A stretch of DNA of 64,000 nt from Streptomyces katrae (GCF_002028425.1 NZ_CP020042.1:7415560-7479559), one strand, 5' to 3'; shown: positions 8,964 to 17,540, counted from the first letter of the stretch. Numbers and translations are program-made. The notes: generated from the sequence alone by a model not told the origin.

Positions 8964-9461
8964 TCAGGACCGATTCGGGTCGGGGTGCACCACCACGAAA
9001 AGCGACCAGGCGGGCGCGGTCGGGTCGTCCGGGCGGGCGGCGAACTCCTCGAGCAGGGCTCGGAGCCGGGTCTGGAACTCCTCCATCTCCGTCGGCGGCA
9101 GGCGCAGCCCGAGCCGGGTGCTGTCGACCTCGGCCGCAGGTGCGAGCGTCAGTTCCTCCAGGAACGCGTCGAGCATCGACCGGTCGTGCGCGGCCGCGTC
9201 GAGCTGCCAGGATTTCCGCGTCGCCAGATAGGGGATCTCCCGTGCGCCGCGCGCGCCGCGTCGCTCCTCCTGGGCCTTCAGAAAACCGGTGCGCACCAGC
9301 GTCCTGGTGTGGTGCAGCACGCTGGCGGGATCGCGGCCGAGGATCGCCGCGATCTCCTTGTTGGTGCGCGCCTCACCGAGGCAGATGCGCAGGATACGCA
9401 GGCGGAGCGCGGAGGCGAGCGCCTTCGCCTCCTCGTCGGTCGCCGGCCGGCGTTCGGTCAT
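8964..9461 (-). CDS. ArsR-like winged-helix transcriptional regulator
   Basis: A 165-residue regulator. Residues 1-90 form a winged-helix DNA-binding domain of the ArsR/HTH_20 type (ALASALRLRILRICLGEA, TNKEIAAILGRDPASVLHHT). The remainder, with LDAFLEELTLAPAAE and TEMEEFQTRLRALLEEF, is a helical domain seen in regulators paired with MFS genes. I chose the ATG at 9461 because the motif begins just after it; the frame stays open far upstream through the MFS gene, which is an antisense artefact. It is divergent from the MFS gene with 75 bp between starts and a palindrome in the gap, so it probably represses that transporter and itself. Its last codons lie close to the IS630 remnant. Confidence 0.8.
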   Translation of the reverse strand: MTERRPATDEEAKALASALRLRILRICLGEARTNKEIAAILGRDPASVLHHTRTLVRTGFLKAQEERRGARGAREIPYLATRKSWQLDAAAHDRSMLDAFLEELTLAPAAEVDSTRLGLRLPPTEMEEFQTRLRALLEEFAARPDDPTAPAWSLFVVVHPDPNRS

Positions 9462-9496
9462 GGTCAGCAGCCTACTGAAGGATCGGGGAGGACAAG

Positions 9497-9516
9497 TGAT
9501 TGACAAAACCCAATCA
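9497..9516. promoter_or_regulatory. Candidate operator (inverted repeat) over a TTGACA box
   Basis: TGATTG at 9497-9502 and CAATCA at 9511-9516 form a perfect 6-bp inverted repeat with an 8-nt spacer, in the gap between the divergent regulator and MFS genes. A consensus-like TTGACA (9500-9505) overlaps the left arm, 32 bases before the MFS start. This is what a regulator-controlled divergent promoter looks like. No clear -10 was found. Confidence 0.45.
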
Positions 9517-9536
9517 TTCTTCCACGGTAGTTTCCC

Positions 9537-10856
9537 ATGACTGCTCCCGAGCCCTCGCCCGACCGGCCGGCCAACCGCGGCGGACTGTGGCGGCACGCCG
9601 ACTTCCGTCGACTGTGGGTCGGTGAGACGGTCAGTCAGTTCGGGGCCATGGTCAGCCAGTTGGCGCTTCCTCTCGTCGCCATCCTGGTGCTGCACGCCAG
9701 CACCTGGCAGGTCGGGGTGCTGGCGGCGTGCGAGACCGCGGCGTTCGTGGCCGTGGGCTTGCCGGCCGGCGCGTGGGTGGAGCGGATGCGCTTCCGCTGG
9801 GTGCTGATCGTCAACAACCTGGTTCGGGCTGCCCTGCTGGCCTGGGTTCCGGTGGCTCATCTCCTCGGTGTGCTGACGATCGAGCAGTTGTACGTGATTG
9901 CGCTCGCCACCGGGGTGAGCACGGTCTTCTTCGACGTGGCTTACCAGTCCTACCTGCCCCAGCTGATCGACCGGGAGCTGCTGGTCGAGGGCAACGCGAA
10001 GCTCCAGGCCAGCGAGTCGGTCAGCCAGATCGCGGGCCCGAGCCTCGGCGGCGCGCTGATCCAGGCGCTCACGGCGCCCTACGCGGTGCTCGTCGACGCG
10101 GTGAGCTTCCTGTGGTCGGCCGCGTGGGTGATGCGGATCGAGGTCCGGCCGCCGCGCCCCGAGCGCAGCCCCGATTCCAACCTGCTCCGGGAGATCCGCG
10201 ACGGTCTGCGGTTCGTGCTCGGCAACCGGATACTCCGCGCCATCGCCATGTGCACCAGCTCCGCGAACCTCTTCGGTTCGGTGATCTCCGCCGTCTTCTA
10301 CGTGCTGCTCGCCCGCCAACTGCGGCTCTCGCCGGGCGTCATCGGCCTGCTCACCTCGACCGCGGCGGTGGGTGGCCTGATCGGTGCGCTGGCAGCCGGA
10401 CGATTCGCCGCGAGGGTCGGCCAGGGCCCGGCCATCTGGATCGCGAGCGCGGTCGCCGGACCGTGCGCGCTGGTCACCCCGTTCGTGCAGCGCGACTGGA
10501 CAGTGGGGCTGCTCGCGGTAGCGCAGATCGCGATGTGGATGGGCATCGTGGTCTACAACATCAACCAGGTCAGCTTCCGGCAGGCGTTGTGCCCGCCCGG
10601 GCTGCTCGGCCGGATGAACGCGACGATGCGGTTCCTGGTCTGGGGCACGATGCCCTTCGGGGCGCTGCTCGGCGGCCTGCTCGGCTCGACGATCGGCGTC
10701 CGCGGCACGCTGCTGGCCGGGGCGGTCGGCCAGTCACTCACCTTCCTGCCCGTATTCCTGTCGCCGCTGCGCCGGATGCGCGAACTGCCGTCCCACGCGG
10801 AGCCGGCGACGGAGAGGGACCCCGCCGCCGGCCCGTTGGTGCCGAGCCAACCCTGA
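9537..10856 (+). CDS. MFS transporter
   Basis: A 439-residue membrane protein with about 12 hydrophobic segments and the MFS_3/EntS-like layout. It opens with a short cytosolic N-terminus and FRRLWVGETVSQFGAMVSQL, has the motif-A-like loop PAGAWVERMRFRW after the second segment, and the mid-protein FFDVAYQSYLPQLIDRELLV typical of drug or siderophore exporters. The ATG at 9537 lies directly after the divergent promoter region. The divergent winged-helix regulator probably controls it. Substrate unknown; drug or metabolite efflux is the usual role of such pairs. Confidence 0.8.
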   Translation: MTAPEPSPDRPANRGGLWRHADFRRLWVGETVSQFGAMVSQLALPLVAILVLHASTWQVGVLAACETAAFVAVGLPAGAWVERMRFRWVLIVNNLVRAALLAWVPVAHLLGVLTIEQLYVIALATGVSTVFFDVAYQSYLPQLIDRELLVEGNAKLQASESVSQIAGPSLGGALIQALTAPYAVLVDAVSFLWSAAWVMRIEVRPPRPERSPDSNLLREIRDGLRFVLGNRILRAIAMCTSSANLFGSVISAVFYVLLARQLRLSPGVIGLLTSTAAVGGLIGALAAGRFAARVGQGPAIWIASAVAGPCALVTPFVQRDWTVGLLAVAQIAMWMGIVVYNINQVSFRQALCPPGLLGRMNATMRFLVWGTMPFGALLGGLLGSTIGVRGTLLAGAVGQSLTFLPVFLSPLRRMRELPSHAEPATERDPAAGPLVPSQP

Positions 10857-11079
10857 GAAGGAGACGATTGCCTGCTCAGCACGAATCGCCCGCGGTGGCG
10901 GATGGCCAGGCCAGCGAGCCCGGAACAGGCGATGCGGGCGTGGGAGGTCACTTCTGGTCGAGGGGGACTTGGTCGACTGTGGCACGGCGGGCAGGGGCCC
11001 ATGCTGCCCGGTCGCCGTGCCGGGTGGCACGGCAGACTCCTTCCGGTAAGATCCACTTCTGCTGATCGGCCTGTCTGCC

Positions 11080-12249
11080 TTGCCCGTTGCTGCCGCCCGC
11101 CCGATCGTCCTGACCGCCTCCGAGCGCCACCGGTTGAAGAAGGCTGCCCGGGGCCATAAGACTCCCTACCAGGTCCGGATGCGCGCGCAGGTCGTGCTGC
11201 ATGCCGCGCGGGGACGTTCCAACGCGCGCACCGCCCGCGAGACCGGCCTGCATGTGGACACCGTGCGCAGGTGGCGGGGCCGGTTCGCCGCACAGGGCAT
11301 GTCCGGGCTGGCCGGCCGCGACCGTTCGGGCCGCCCGCCCTCCTTCAGCGCGCTGCAGGCCGCCCAACTCAAGGCCCTGGCCTGCCAACTGCCCGCCGAA
11401 ACAGGGGTTCCGCTGTCCCGCTGGTCGTGCCCTGACCTGGCCCGCGAGGCCGTCGAGCGGGGTATCGCTGCCGTCCTTTCGGCCTCCACCGTGCGCCGCT
11501 GGCTCAAGGACGACGCGATCAAGCCCTGGCAGCACCGCTCCTGGATCTTCTTCATCACCGACCCCGGCTTCCGCGCCGGGGCCGCCCGCGTCCTGGACCT
11601 GTACGCCCACACCTGGCAGGGCGAACCGCTCGGCCATGACGAGTACGTGATCAGCGCCGACGAGAAGACCTCCATCCAGGCCCGCTGCCGCTGCCACCCC
11701 ACTCTCGCCCCCGGCCAGGCCCGGGCGATGCGCGTCAACCACACCTACGGCCGCGGCGGAGCCGTGGCCTACCTGGCCGCCTACGACGTCCACCACGCGC
11801 AAGTGTTCGGACGCACCGAACCGCGCACTGGCATCGTCCCGTTCATGAACCTGGTTACCCAGGTCATGAGCCAGGAACCGTACGCCAGAGCGAAGCGCGT
11901 GTTCTGGATCGTCGACAACGGCTCCTCCCACCGCGGCAAGAAGGCCGTCGACCGACTGACCGCCGCCTACCCTAACGCGGTGCTGGTGCACACCCCGGTG
12001 CACGCCTCCTGGTTGAACCAGGTGGAGATCTACTTCTCCGTCGTCCAGCGCAAGGTCGTCTCGCCCAACGACTTCACCGACCTTGCCCAGGTCGGGGACC
12101 GACTCCGAGTCTTCGAAGACCGCTACAACGCCACGGCACAGCCGTTCCAGTGGAAGTTCACCGCCTCCGAACTTGACGATCTGCCAGCCAGACTCGACCG
12201 GCACACCACAGATCACCGGCAAGAATCCTCCGCCGCCCTGGCAGCATGA
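11080..12249 (+). CDS. IS630-family transposase (complete)
   Basis: A 389-residue transposase. The N-terminal 110 residues are helix-turn-helix domains (RSNARTARETGLHVDTVRRW). The DDE catalytic core shows Asp in VISADEKTS, Asp in FWIVDNGSSH and Glu in HASWLNQVEIYFS, the classic IS630/Tc1-like arrangement. The start is TTG at 11080. The element extends past the stop to about 12283, because the end sequence recurs in the 8701-8939 remnant. I could not define the left terminal repeat. All catalytic residues are intact, so it may still be active. Confidence 0.9.
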   Translation: MPVAAARPIVLTASERHRLKKAARGHKTPYQVRMRAQVVLHAARGRSNARTARETGLHVDTVRRWRGRFAAQGMSGLAGRDRSGRPPSFSALQAAQLKALACQLPAETGVPLSRWSCPDLAREAVERGIAAVLSASTVRRWLKDDAIKPWQHRSWIFFITDPGFRAGAARVLDLYAHTWQGEPLGHDEYVISADEKTSIQARCRCHPTLAPGQARAMRVNHTYGRGGAVAYLAAYDVHHAQVFGRTEPRTGIVPFMNLVTQVMSQEPYARAKRVFWIVDNGSSHRGKKAVDRLTAAYPNAVLVHTPVHASWLNQVEIYFSVVQRKVVSPNDFTDLAQVGDRLRVFEDRYNATAQPFQWKFTASELDDLPARLDRHTTDHRQESSAALAA

Positions 12250-12522
12250 TCAACCCCCGAAGGACTTCCGGCGCCAACCACTTAGCGCTAACGGCTGGTC
12301 CATTGATGCCCGAGGCCGACTTCGGAGCCTCCTTCGATGCCCACTTGGGGGCACGACCCCAGGCAGGGCGGCAAACATGCAGGTCAGTACGCGAATCAGC
12401 GTGAAGGCTGCCCGTCACTTTCCGGCGTCGAGGGGTTCGCCGTGGCGGTGTCAGTGTGGGAGGTGAGCAGGTGGAGGACGTTGGCATCCGCGTGGGTGCG
12501 TCCGTCGGAGCCAGCTGACGAG
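12250..12522. other. IS630 right end and gene-free spacer
   Basis: The first 34 bases are the right end of the IS630 element, shared with the remnant at 8701. The rest, up to the inverted repeat at 12523, has no frame I can support. Confidence 0.4.
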
Positions 12523-12977
12523 CGTTCTGGTCGGGGTGGTTAGGACGACATGATGAATCGCAGGGCGAGGCCGGAGGCGGTGATCCAGTAGGTGACGCGG
12601 GCGCCGTCGTCGAACGACACCTGGCCGGGCAGGCTGACGTTCGCCGGGTCGCTCGGCTTGCTGCCGGGGTTGGGGCCCTGGAGGCTGAGGGGAAGGGTGT
12701 TCGTGTCGTAGGTGTCCATGTGGCCGCCGCTGGCCAGGAGAGCCGCGTACGCCTTCTCACCCGGAGCGAGGGTGGGGGGCGCGTCCTTGCTGTCCTTGAT
12801 CACGGCGATCGGGGCCCTGGCGTAGGGGAACCTCAGGTAGGGGTATTCGTAGAGGTTGCACTTCTTGTCACCGGTGTTGGTGACCGTGAGGAGGAGGTGC
12901 CTGACGGGCTTGCCCTTCTCGTCCTCGTTCGTGGCGGAGAACGCGAGGTCGCTCACCGCACACGCGGCAACCGCGGC
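12523..12977 (-). repeat. Left arm of a 455-bp inverted repeat
   Basis: The reverse complement of this stretch matches 14251-14705, with no difference found on reading both arms. It encodes the DUF4232 domain of the anti-sigma-like protein plus about 17 bases beyond the stop. The arms enclose 1,273 bp carrying the sigma gene. Confidence 0.9.
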
Positions 12978-13358
12978 AGGCGCAGTGGGGGATGCCGCCC
13001 CGGTGGTGGGGGCGGTGGGGGTTGGCCCAGCGAGGGTCGGCGCAGTGGGGGAGGGCTCGGTGGACGAGGGCACACTGGCGGTGGGCGCAGCGGGAGAGGC
13101 CGCATCGGCCGTGGGCGTGGTGAGGGAGGCGGCGGCGGGTGGTGGTGCGGGGTGCCGGTGGGACTTTGGGCCGCCGAGGGTCGTGGTCAGGCCGAACGCG
13201 ATGGCTGCGACCAGTGCAACGGTGCCTCCCGCGAGTGCGGAGTGTCGGCGACGGCGCCGGGAAACGGCCCGGCGCCGGACATCCGCGCCCGTCGTCGGCG
13301 TGGGGCTGGCGGCGCTGTCGGCCAGCTCGCGCAGGGCGGAGGACAGGTCATCGGCCAC
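12540..13358 (-). CDS. Anti-sigma-like membrane protein with extracellular DUF4232 domain
   Basis: About 272 residues from a GTG start at 13358. The N-terminus (VADDLSSALRELADSAAS) is cytosolic and RsgI/anti-sigma-like in position. One membrane helix follows (ALAGGTVALVAAIAFGLTT), then a Pro/Thr/Ala/Ser-rich linker and a DUF4232 domain outside. The GTG overlaps the sigma gene's stop by 11 bases and has GGAGGA six bases upstream, so I prefer it to the in-frame ATG ten codons earlier; coupled translation fits an anti-sigma partner. The DUF4232 half is residue-for-residue the same as in the lipoprotein at 13981. The anti-sigma function is inferred from topology and coupling; no zinc-binding HxxxCxxC motif is present. 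Confidence 0.7.
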   Translation of the reverse strand: MADDLSSALRELADSAASPTPTTGADVRRRAVSRRRRRHSALAGGTVALVAAIAFGLTTTLGGPKSHRHPAPPPAAASLTTPTADAASPAAPTASVPSSTEPSPTAPTLAGPTPTAPTTGAASPTAPAAVAACAVSDLAFSATNEDEKGKPVRHLLLTVTNTGDKKCNLYEYPYLRFPYARAPIAVIKDSKDAPPTLAPGEKAYAALLASGGHMDTYDTNTLPLSLQGPNPGSKPSDPANVSLPGQVSFDDGARVTYWITASGLALRFIMSS

Positions 13359-13917
13359 GGTCTTCCTCCTTCTCCTCGCTACGTCCACCCACTACTGCGA
13401 CCTCACTCGCTGGTAGCAGCTTGGCGAGGGCTGCGCGACCGCGTGACAGGCGGGCCTTGACCGTACCGGTCGGTGCGCCGGTCTCGGAGGCTACTTGCTC
13501 CACACTGAGGTCACACAGGTGGTGCAGCACTATCGCCAGGCGCTGGGCCTCCGGGAGCTGTCGCAGCGCCGCGACAAGGGCGACGTGCTCGGGACCGGGT
13601 CCAGGGGTGTGATCGGGTAGCGGGGTGCGGCGTACCAGCTCCAGCCATCGCCGCGCCCGCCGCCAGTGGCTGACCGCGAGGCGCATCGCGACGGTGCGGA
13701 TCCAGGCTTCGGGGGACTCGGCGGCAAGGAAGTCACGCCGCCGGTCCCAGGCACGTATGAAGGCTTCCTGAACAACGTCCTGGGCCTGGCCATGGTCACC
13801 GGTGAAGGAGTACACCTGGCCGACGACACGCGGGAACGCCGACGCGTAGAACGCGTCGAACTCGTCCTCCGTCAAACCGCCCCCCTCGGTCCCAAAAATT
13901 TTCCGATCCGCATGCAA
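13348..13917 (-). CDS. ECF RNA polymerase sigma factor
   Basis: About 189 residues from ATG, or 175 from TTG. Region 2 is clear (AQDVVQEAFIRAWDRRRDF, then EAWIRTVAMRLAVSHWRRAR). Region 4 follows with LPEAQRLAIVLHHLCDLSVE and TGAPTGTVKARLSRGRAAL. It is an ECF sigma that would direct core polymerase to a stress or envelope regulon. The ATG at 13917 has no good ribosome site; a TTG at 13875 sits right after GAGGGGGGCGG and is the better-supported start. The gene overlaps the anti-sigma-like gene, is divergent from the lipoprotein at 13981, and lies wholly inside the 455-bp inverted repeat. Confidence 0.85.
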   Translation of the reverse strand: MHADRKIFGTEGGGLTEDEFDAFYASAFPRVVGQVYSFTGDHGQAQDVVQEAFIRAWDRRRDFLAAESPEAWIRTVAMRLAVSHWRRARRWLELVRRTPLPDHTPGPGPEHVALVAALRQLPEAQRLAIVLHHLCDLSVEQVASETGAPTGTVKARLSRGRAALAKLLPASEVAVVGGRSEEKEEDRGR

Positions 13918-13937
13918 CCCGCTGACTCATGGCGTGC

Positions 13938-13952
13938 GTACAGGTCGTGTAC
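13938..13952. promoter_or_regulatory. Palindrome between sigma and lipoprotein genes
   Basis: GTACA-GGTCG-TGTAC is a perfect 5-bp inverted repeat with a 5-nt centre, in the 63-bp gap between two divergent genes. It could be an operator or part of an autoregulated ECF promoter. The gap is so short that both promoters must overlap it. Confidence 0.35.
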
Positions 13953-13980
13953 AGCGAAGAACACCACATAGGGGGCTCTG

Positions 13981-14688
13981 TTGACCAGCGGAAACAAGGC
14001 AATCAGGACGGGGGCGGCCGCGGCCGTCCTCGGTGCGCTGCTGCTCGCGGCCACGGCATGCGAGCCGAGCGGGGCCGACGTATCGGGCGACTCCAAGACC
14101 TCGGAGCAGCCGAGCGCGACGAACTCGCCGAAGGCGGGGGAGACCCCTTCTCCGAAGCCGAGCGAGGCTTCGGCGAAGGGCGGGGGTGGTTCGGCGAAGC
14201 CCAGCGGCGGTTCGGGCAATGCCGGCGGCGACGCCGGTAAGGGCGACGGCGCCGCGGTTGCCGCGTGTGCGGTGAGCGACCTCGCGTTCTCCGCCACGAA
14301 CGAGGACGAGAAGGGCAAGCCCGTCAGGCACCTCCTCCTCACGGTCACCAACACCGGTGACAAGAAGTGCAACCTCTACGAATACCCCTACCTGAGGTTC
14401 CCCTACGCCAGGGCCCCGATCGCCGTGATCAAGGACAGCAAGGACGCGCCCCCCACCCTCGCTCCGGGTGAGAAGGCGTACGCGGCTCTCCTGGCCAGCG
14501 GCGGCCACATGGACACCTACGACACGAACACCCTTCCCCTCAGCCTCCAGGGCCCCAACCCCGGCAGCAAGCCGAGCGACCCGGCGAACGTCAGCCTGCC
14601 CGGCCAGGTGTCGTTCGACGACGGCGCCCGCGTCACCTACTGGATCACCGCCTCCGGCCTCGCCCTGCGATTCATCATGTCGTCCTAA
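13981..14688 (+). CDS. DUF4232 lipoprotein sharing its domain with the anti-sigma-like protein
   Basis: A 235-residue lipoprotein with a TTG start and AGGGGG six bases upstream. The signal peptide ends in LLLAATAC, placing the lipidated Cys at about residue 27. A Ser/Gly/Lys/Pro linker (SEASAKGGGGSAKPSGGSG) leads to the DUF4232 domain from about residue 92. That domain is identical to the one in the divergent anti-sigma-like protein, because both are encoded in the two arms of the inverted repeat. Two surface proteins with one shared sensor domain and different anchors suggest ligand competition or a decoy, or simply a recent duplication with gene conversion. Confidence 0.8.
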   Translation: MTSGNKAIRTGAAAAVLGALLLAATACEPSGADVSGDSKTSEQPSATNSPKAGETPSPKPSEASAKGGGGSAKPSGGSGNAGGDAGKGDGAAVAACAVSDLAFSATNEDEKGKPVRHLLLTVTNTGDKKCNLYEYPYLRFPYARAPIAVIKDSKDAPPTLAPGEKAYAALLASGGHMDTYDTNTLPLSLQGPNPGSKPSDPANVSLPGQVSFDDGARVTYWITASGLALRFIMSS

Positions 14689-14705
14689 CCACCCCGACCA
14701 GAACG
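14251..14705 (+). repeat. Right arm of a 455-bp inverted repeat
   Basis: It matches the reverse complement of 12523-12977 from GCCGCGGTTGCC to CCAGAACG. Both arms stop at the same points on each side: the domain start upstream and about 17 bases after the stop codon downstream. Confidence 0.9.
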
Positions 14706-14897
14706 AAAGGGAGGGTCGCCCCGTTGGCGCGGCGACCCTGGGACCGTAAATCGGGCAGGTCACAGGGCTGGCGTGCTGGACCGTCGGGGTGCTCACGCTG
14801 GTCGTGGGCGGCAGTGCGGGGAGAAGATCGTCCGGCGGAGCGGTCGATTCGCCGGTTCCTGCTCGCTGTAGCCGGACGGCCTTCTACCATCCGATGC

Positions 14898-15110
14898 ATG
14901 TTGGATCCCGAGCTGCTGGAACGGATTTCTGCGCGGCGCGCGGAGCTGGACGAACTCGAAGAACAACTGGCCAAGCAGTTGGCGAAGGTACGGGCCGAGC
15001 GAGACGAGCTCGCTGTCGCCGAACGAGTCCCTGAGCGGGTCAGCGAGCAACTCGCCGATGAGCGCGCCTCGGCCGCGCCGGCGCCCGGGCAACGGATCCA
15101 TCCTCGTTGA
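14898..15110 (+). pseudogene. Truncated small coiled-coil protein
   Basis: Seventy residues: MLDPELLERISARRAELDE followed by a heptad-rich helix (LEEQLAKQLAKVRAERDELA) and an abrupt SAAPAPGQRIHPR tail. From memory, longer actinobacterial proteins that begin this way continue with a winged-helix-like C-terminal half, which is absent here. I infer a 3' truncation, the new end being out-of-family sequence. A short functional peptide cannot be excluded. Confidence 0.45.
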
Positions 15111-15252
15111 CGTGGAAGCCGGCCGGGGCGGCCACACCTGACGGGTGTGCGGCTGCCGACATGCACGGCAAGGCCGCCGGGACTTGGCTGGAAGCGGTCT
15201 GATCCATCAGGCGTCTCGCCGCCGGAGCCCAGTCGCCAGGCGGGAGAGTCAC

Positions 15253-15900
15253 ATGAAGAGCAAGACGAAGACCAGGGCGAGCCGTTTCGCGGTACCCGTC
15301 GCCACCGCATCACTCATCGCGGCGGGAATCATTGCTCCATCCACAGCCACCGCCGAGGACACATACGTCTATGTGGTGAACCAGAGCACCCACATGGTGG
15401 CGGAGGTGTTCGCGCACAACACCGACGAAGGTGGTGCGATAGTCCTGTGGGCCAACTATGGCGGCCAGAGCGAGCAGTTCAAGGTGGAACCCCAGGGCGA
15501 CGGCTGGTTCGGGCTGGTCGCCAAGCATTCCGGCAAGTGCCTGGGGCGCACGCTCGACACCACGAAGAACACAGTGCTCCAGCAGGAGTGCTCGGGGCTG
15601 TCGAGCAACCCGATCGGTACGCGCAACCTCTGGAGAACACAGGAAATCCCGAAGACTGCGAGTGACTGCGCCAACCCCAACCAATGCTTCGGCGGCTCCC
15701 GCACCGTCATCCAGAACCAGTACGGCGGCGGCCGGTTCTGCTTGGACGCGGACAACGGACGAGCCCCGAATCCACCCGTTCAGGGAGCCCGACTGCAGGC
15801 GTGGCCCTGCATCACGAAGTACAGCGGCTGGAACGCGGTCAACCAGGACTGGCAGCTCGTGAACGTGCAGGACTGGGGAACCGGCCCCCACGTGCATTGA
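15253..15900 (+). CDS. Secreted ricin B-lectin-like protein
   Basis: A 215-residue secreted protein. A twin-charged N-terminus and hydrophobic core end at STATAE, a likely signal-peptidase site near residue 35. The mature part has beta-trefoil (RICIN) features: FGLVAKHSGKCLGRTLD, RFCLDADNGRA and a final NQDWQLVNV that matches the QxW signature, plus several cysteines. It probably binds carbohydrate outside the cell; no catalytic domain is attached. The ATG at 15253 follows GGGAGAG. It stands alone. Confidence 0.75.
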   Translation: MKSKTKTRASRFAVPVATASLIAAGIIAPSTATAEDTYVYVVNQSTHMVAEVFAHNTDEGGAIVLWANYGGQSEQFKVEPQGDGWFGLVAKHSGKCLGRTLDTTKNTVLQQECSGLSSNPIGTRNLWRTQEIPKTASDCANPNQCFGGSRTVIQNQYGGGRFCLDADNGRAPNPPVQGARLQAWPCITKYSGWNAVNQDWQLVNVQDWGTGPHVH

Positions 15901-16230
15901 CACTGTGCCCGCTGCACCCGCTTCAGGACTTCGTGCGGAGCTTTTGAAGGAATCGCTGGAAGGTGGTGTGCACCTCGCTGCCGCCGGTCAAGGGGGCGCC
16001 GTGGGCGAAGCCGACTGCCCGGAGGTCCTGCGGAATGCCGAACACCGCACGGAGGGCCGCTTTGACTTCCACCGCCTGCTCGGCCTGCCCGCGGGCGGCT
16101 AGAGCCGCAAGCCGCCGACGCGGGGGTGGCTGATTTCGTGTTCCTGACTTCTTACGGGAGCCACGGATAGCGTCACGTTCCGGGGCCTCGGCGCCCTGTG
16201 CACGAAAACCTGGACGTCGGGATGGTGGCA
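15901..16230. other. Spacer with a possible minus-strand gene tail
   Basis: A minus-strand frame ending at 15923 (about 15923-16105) reads like a protein C-terminus (AVFGIPQDLRAVGFAHG ... FQRFLQKLRTKS) with no plausible beginning. It may be the 3' remnant of a lost gene, of a family I do not recognise. The rest is the upstream region of the methyltransferase. Confidence 0.3.
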
Positions 16231-17073
16231 ATGAGTCTTGAGAGCGCGGCCAAGGCCGAGGCGGCGGCACGCCGCTACTACGGGACGGGTGATGTCGACG
16301 CCTTCTACGCCGCGGTGTGGGGCGGCGAGGACATCCACACCGGCGTGTACGCCCATGAGCACGAGTCGGTCGCGCTCGCTTCCCGGCGGACGGTGGAGCT
16401 GGCGGCCGGGAAGGTCGCCGACCGCCTCGGCCCGGGTAGCACCGTGTTGGACCTCGGCTCCGGTTACGGCGGGCCGACCCGCTACCTGGCCGGGCGGTTC
16501 GGCTGCAAGGTGGTGGCGCTGATCATCAGCGAATCGCAGAACGAGCGGCACCGCCGGGCCAATGCCGAGCAGGGCCTGGACGGGCTCATCGAGGTCGTCA
16601 CCGGATCCTTCCAGGACATCCCGTACCCGGCCGGGTACTTCGACGTCGTGTGGTCGCAGGAGGCCTTCTGCCACAGCGGCGACCGGAACCAGCTGCTGGG
16701 CGAGGCAGTACGCGTCCTCGAACCCCGGGGAGACCTGGTCTTCACCGATCTGATGGCAGCCGACACGGCCCCTCCCGACGCGCTGCGTGCTGCCGTGGCC
16801 CGCCTCGACGTGGACGGGTTCGCCACGCCCGGCTTCTACCGCCGGACGATCGCCGGACTCGGCCTGACCCGCATCGACTTCGACGACCGCAGCGACCAGA
16901 CACTCACCCACTACCTCCGCCTCACCGAGGAGACCGCCCGACGCGCGAAGGAACTCGCCGGCGTCATCAGCCCCGCCTACGTGCAGGGCCTCCTGCAGAA
17001 CCTCCCACTCTGGGTGGAAGCCTGCCGGAAGGGCCTCACGAGCTGGGGAATCTTCCACTGCCGCCGCCCCTGA
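16231..17073 (+). CDS. Sarcosine/dimethylglycine N-methyltransferase-like SAM methyltransferase
   Basis: A class I SAM-dependent methyltransferase of 280 residues. The opening AARRYYGTGDVDAFYAAVWG then GGEDIHTGVY is the hallmark start of sarcosine/dimethylglycine methyltransferases. The SAM-binding motif VLDLGSGYGGPTRYLA, the DIPYPAGYFDVVWSQEAF block and HSGDRNQLLGE follow. Family members methylate glycine derivatives towards betaine, an osmoprotectant, though some relatives act in secondary metabolism. I chose the ATG at 16231 because family members begin at that point; GTG (16198) and ATG (16222) starts are possible. No betaine partner genes are nearby, so the substrate is uncertain. Confidence 0.75.
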   Translation: MSLESAAKAEAAARRYYGTGDVDAFYAAVWGGEDIHTGVYAHEHESVALASRRTVELAAGKVADRLGPGSTVLDLGSGYGGPTRYLAGRFGCKVVALIISESQNERHRRANAEQGLDGLIEVVTGSFQDIPYPAGYFDVVWSQEAFCHSGDRNQLLGEAVRVLEPRGDLVFTDLMAADTAPPDALRAAVARLDVDGFATPGFYRRTIAGLGLTRIDFDDRSDQTLTHYLRLTEETARRAKELAGVISPAYVQGLLQNLPLWVEACRKGLTSWGIFHCRRP

Positions 17074-17263
17074 GAGCAGCCGCCCGTCCAGCGGAGGCAC
17101 CAGATGGGACCGGGTTGCAGCGCACGACGACGACCCCGCAGACGCAGGCGTCGTGAGGAGGCCTTCGGCGCGGGCGCCGAAGTAGCAGGCCATGTAGGCG
17201 CCGCAGCGGGACCTTGCCGTAGGGTGCACGAAAGTGGATCTTGTTCGTTCATGATCACACCTT

Positions 17264-17490
17264 GTGGGACGTGGAGATCTGACGAAAGGCCAGTGGGCCC
17301 GGCTTGAGCCGCTGCTGCCGCAGGGCATCAAGCCGGGCCGGCCGCAGGTGTGGCCGTGGCGGCAGCTGATAGACGGCATACGGTGACGGACCCGTACCGG
17401 TGCTCCGTGGCGGGACGTGCCCGAACGCTACGGGCCGTGGGACCGGGCCTACAACCTGTTCCGCCGCTGGCAGCGGGACGGAATATGGGC
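17264..17490 (+). pseudogene. IS5-family transposase N-terminal remnant
   Basis: From the GTG at 17264 the frame reads VGRGDLTKGQWARLEPLLPQ, the standard IS5 start, and continues through APWRDVPERYGPWDRAYN and FRRWQRDGI. A TGA at 17384-17386 replaces the tryptophan of the usual IRWRxRTG motif. At about 17490 it breaks into a reversed piece of the same IS family (about 17490-17550, encoding GLGRGGLTTKIHLA on the minus strand). Dead element. Confidence 0.75.
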
Positions 17491-17540
17491 CCGCGAGGTG
17501 GATCTTGGTGGTCAGCCCGCCGCGTCCGAGTCCGTGGTCG

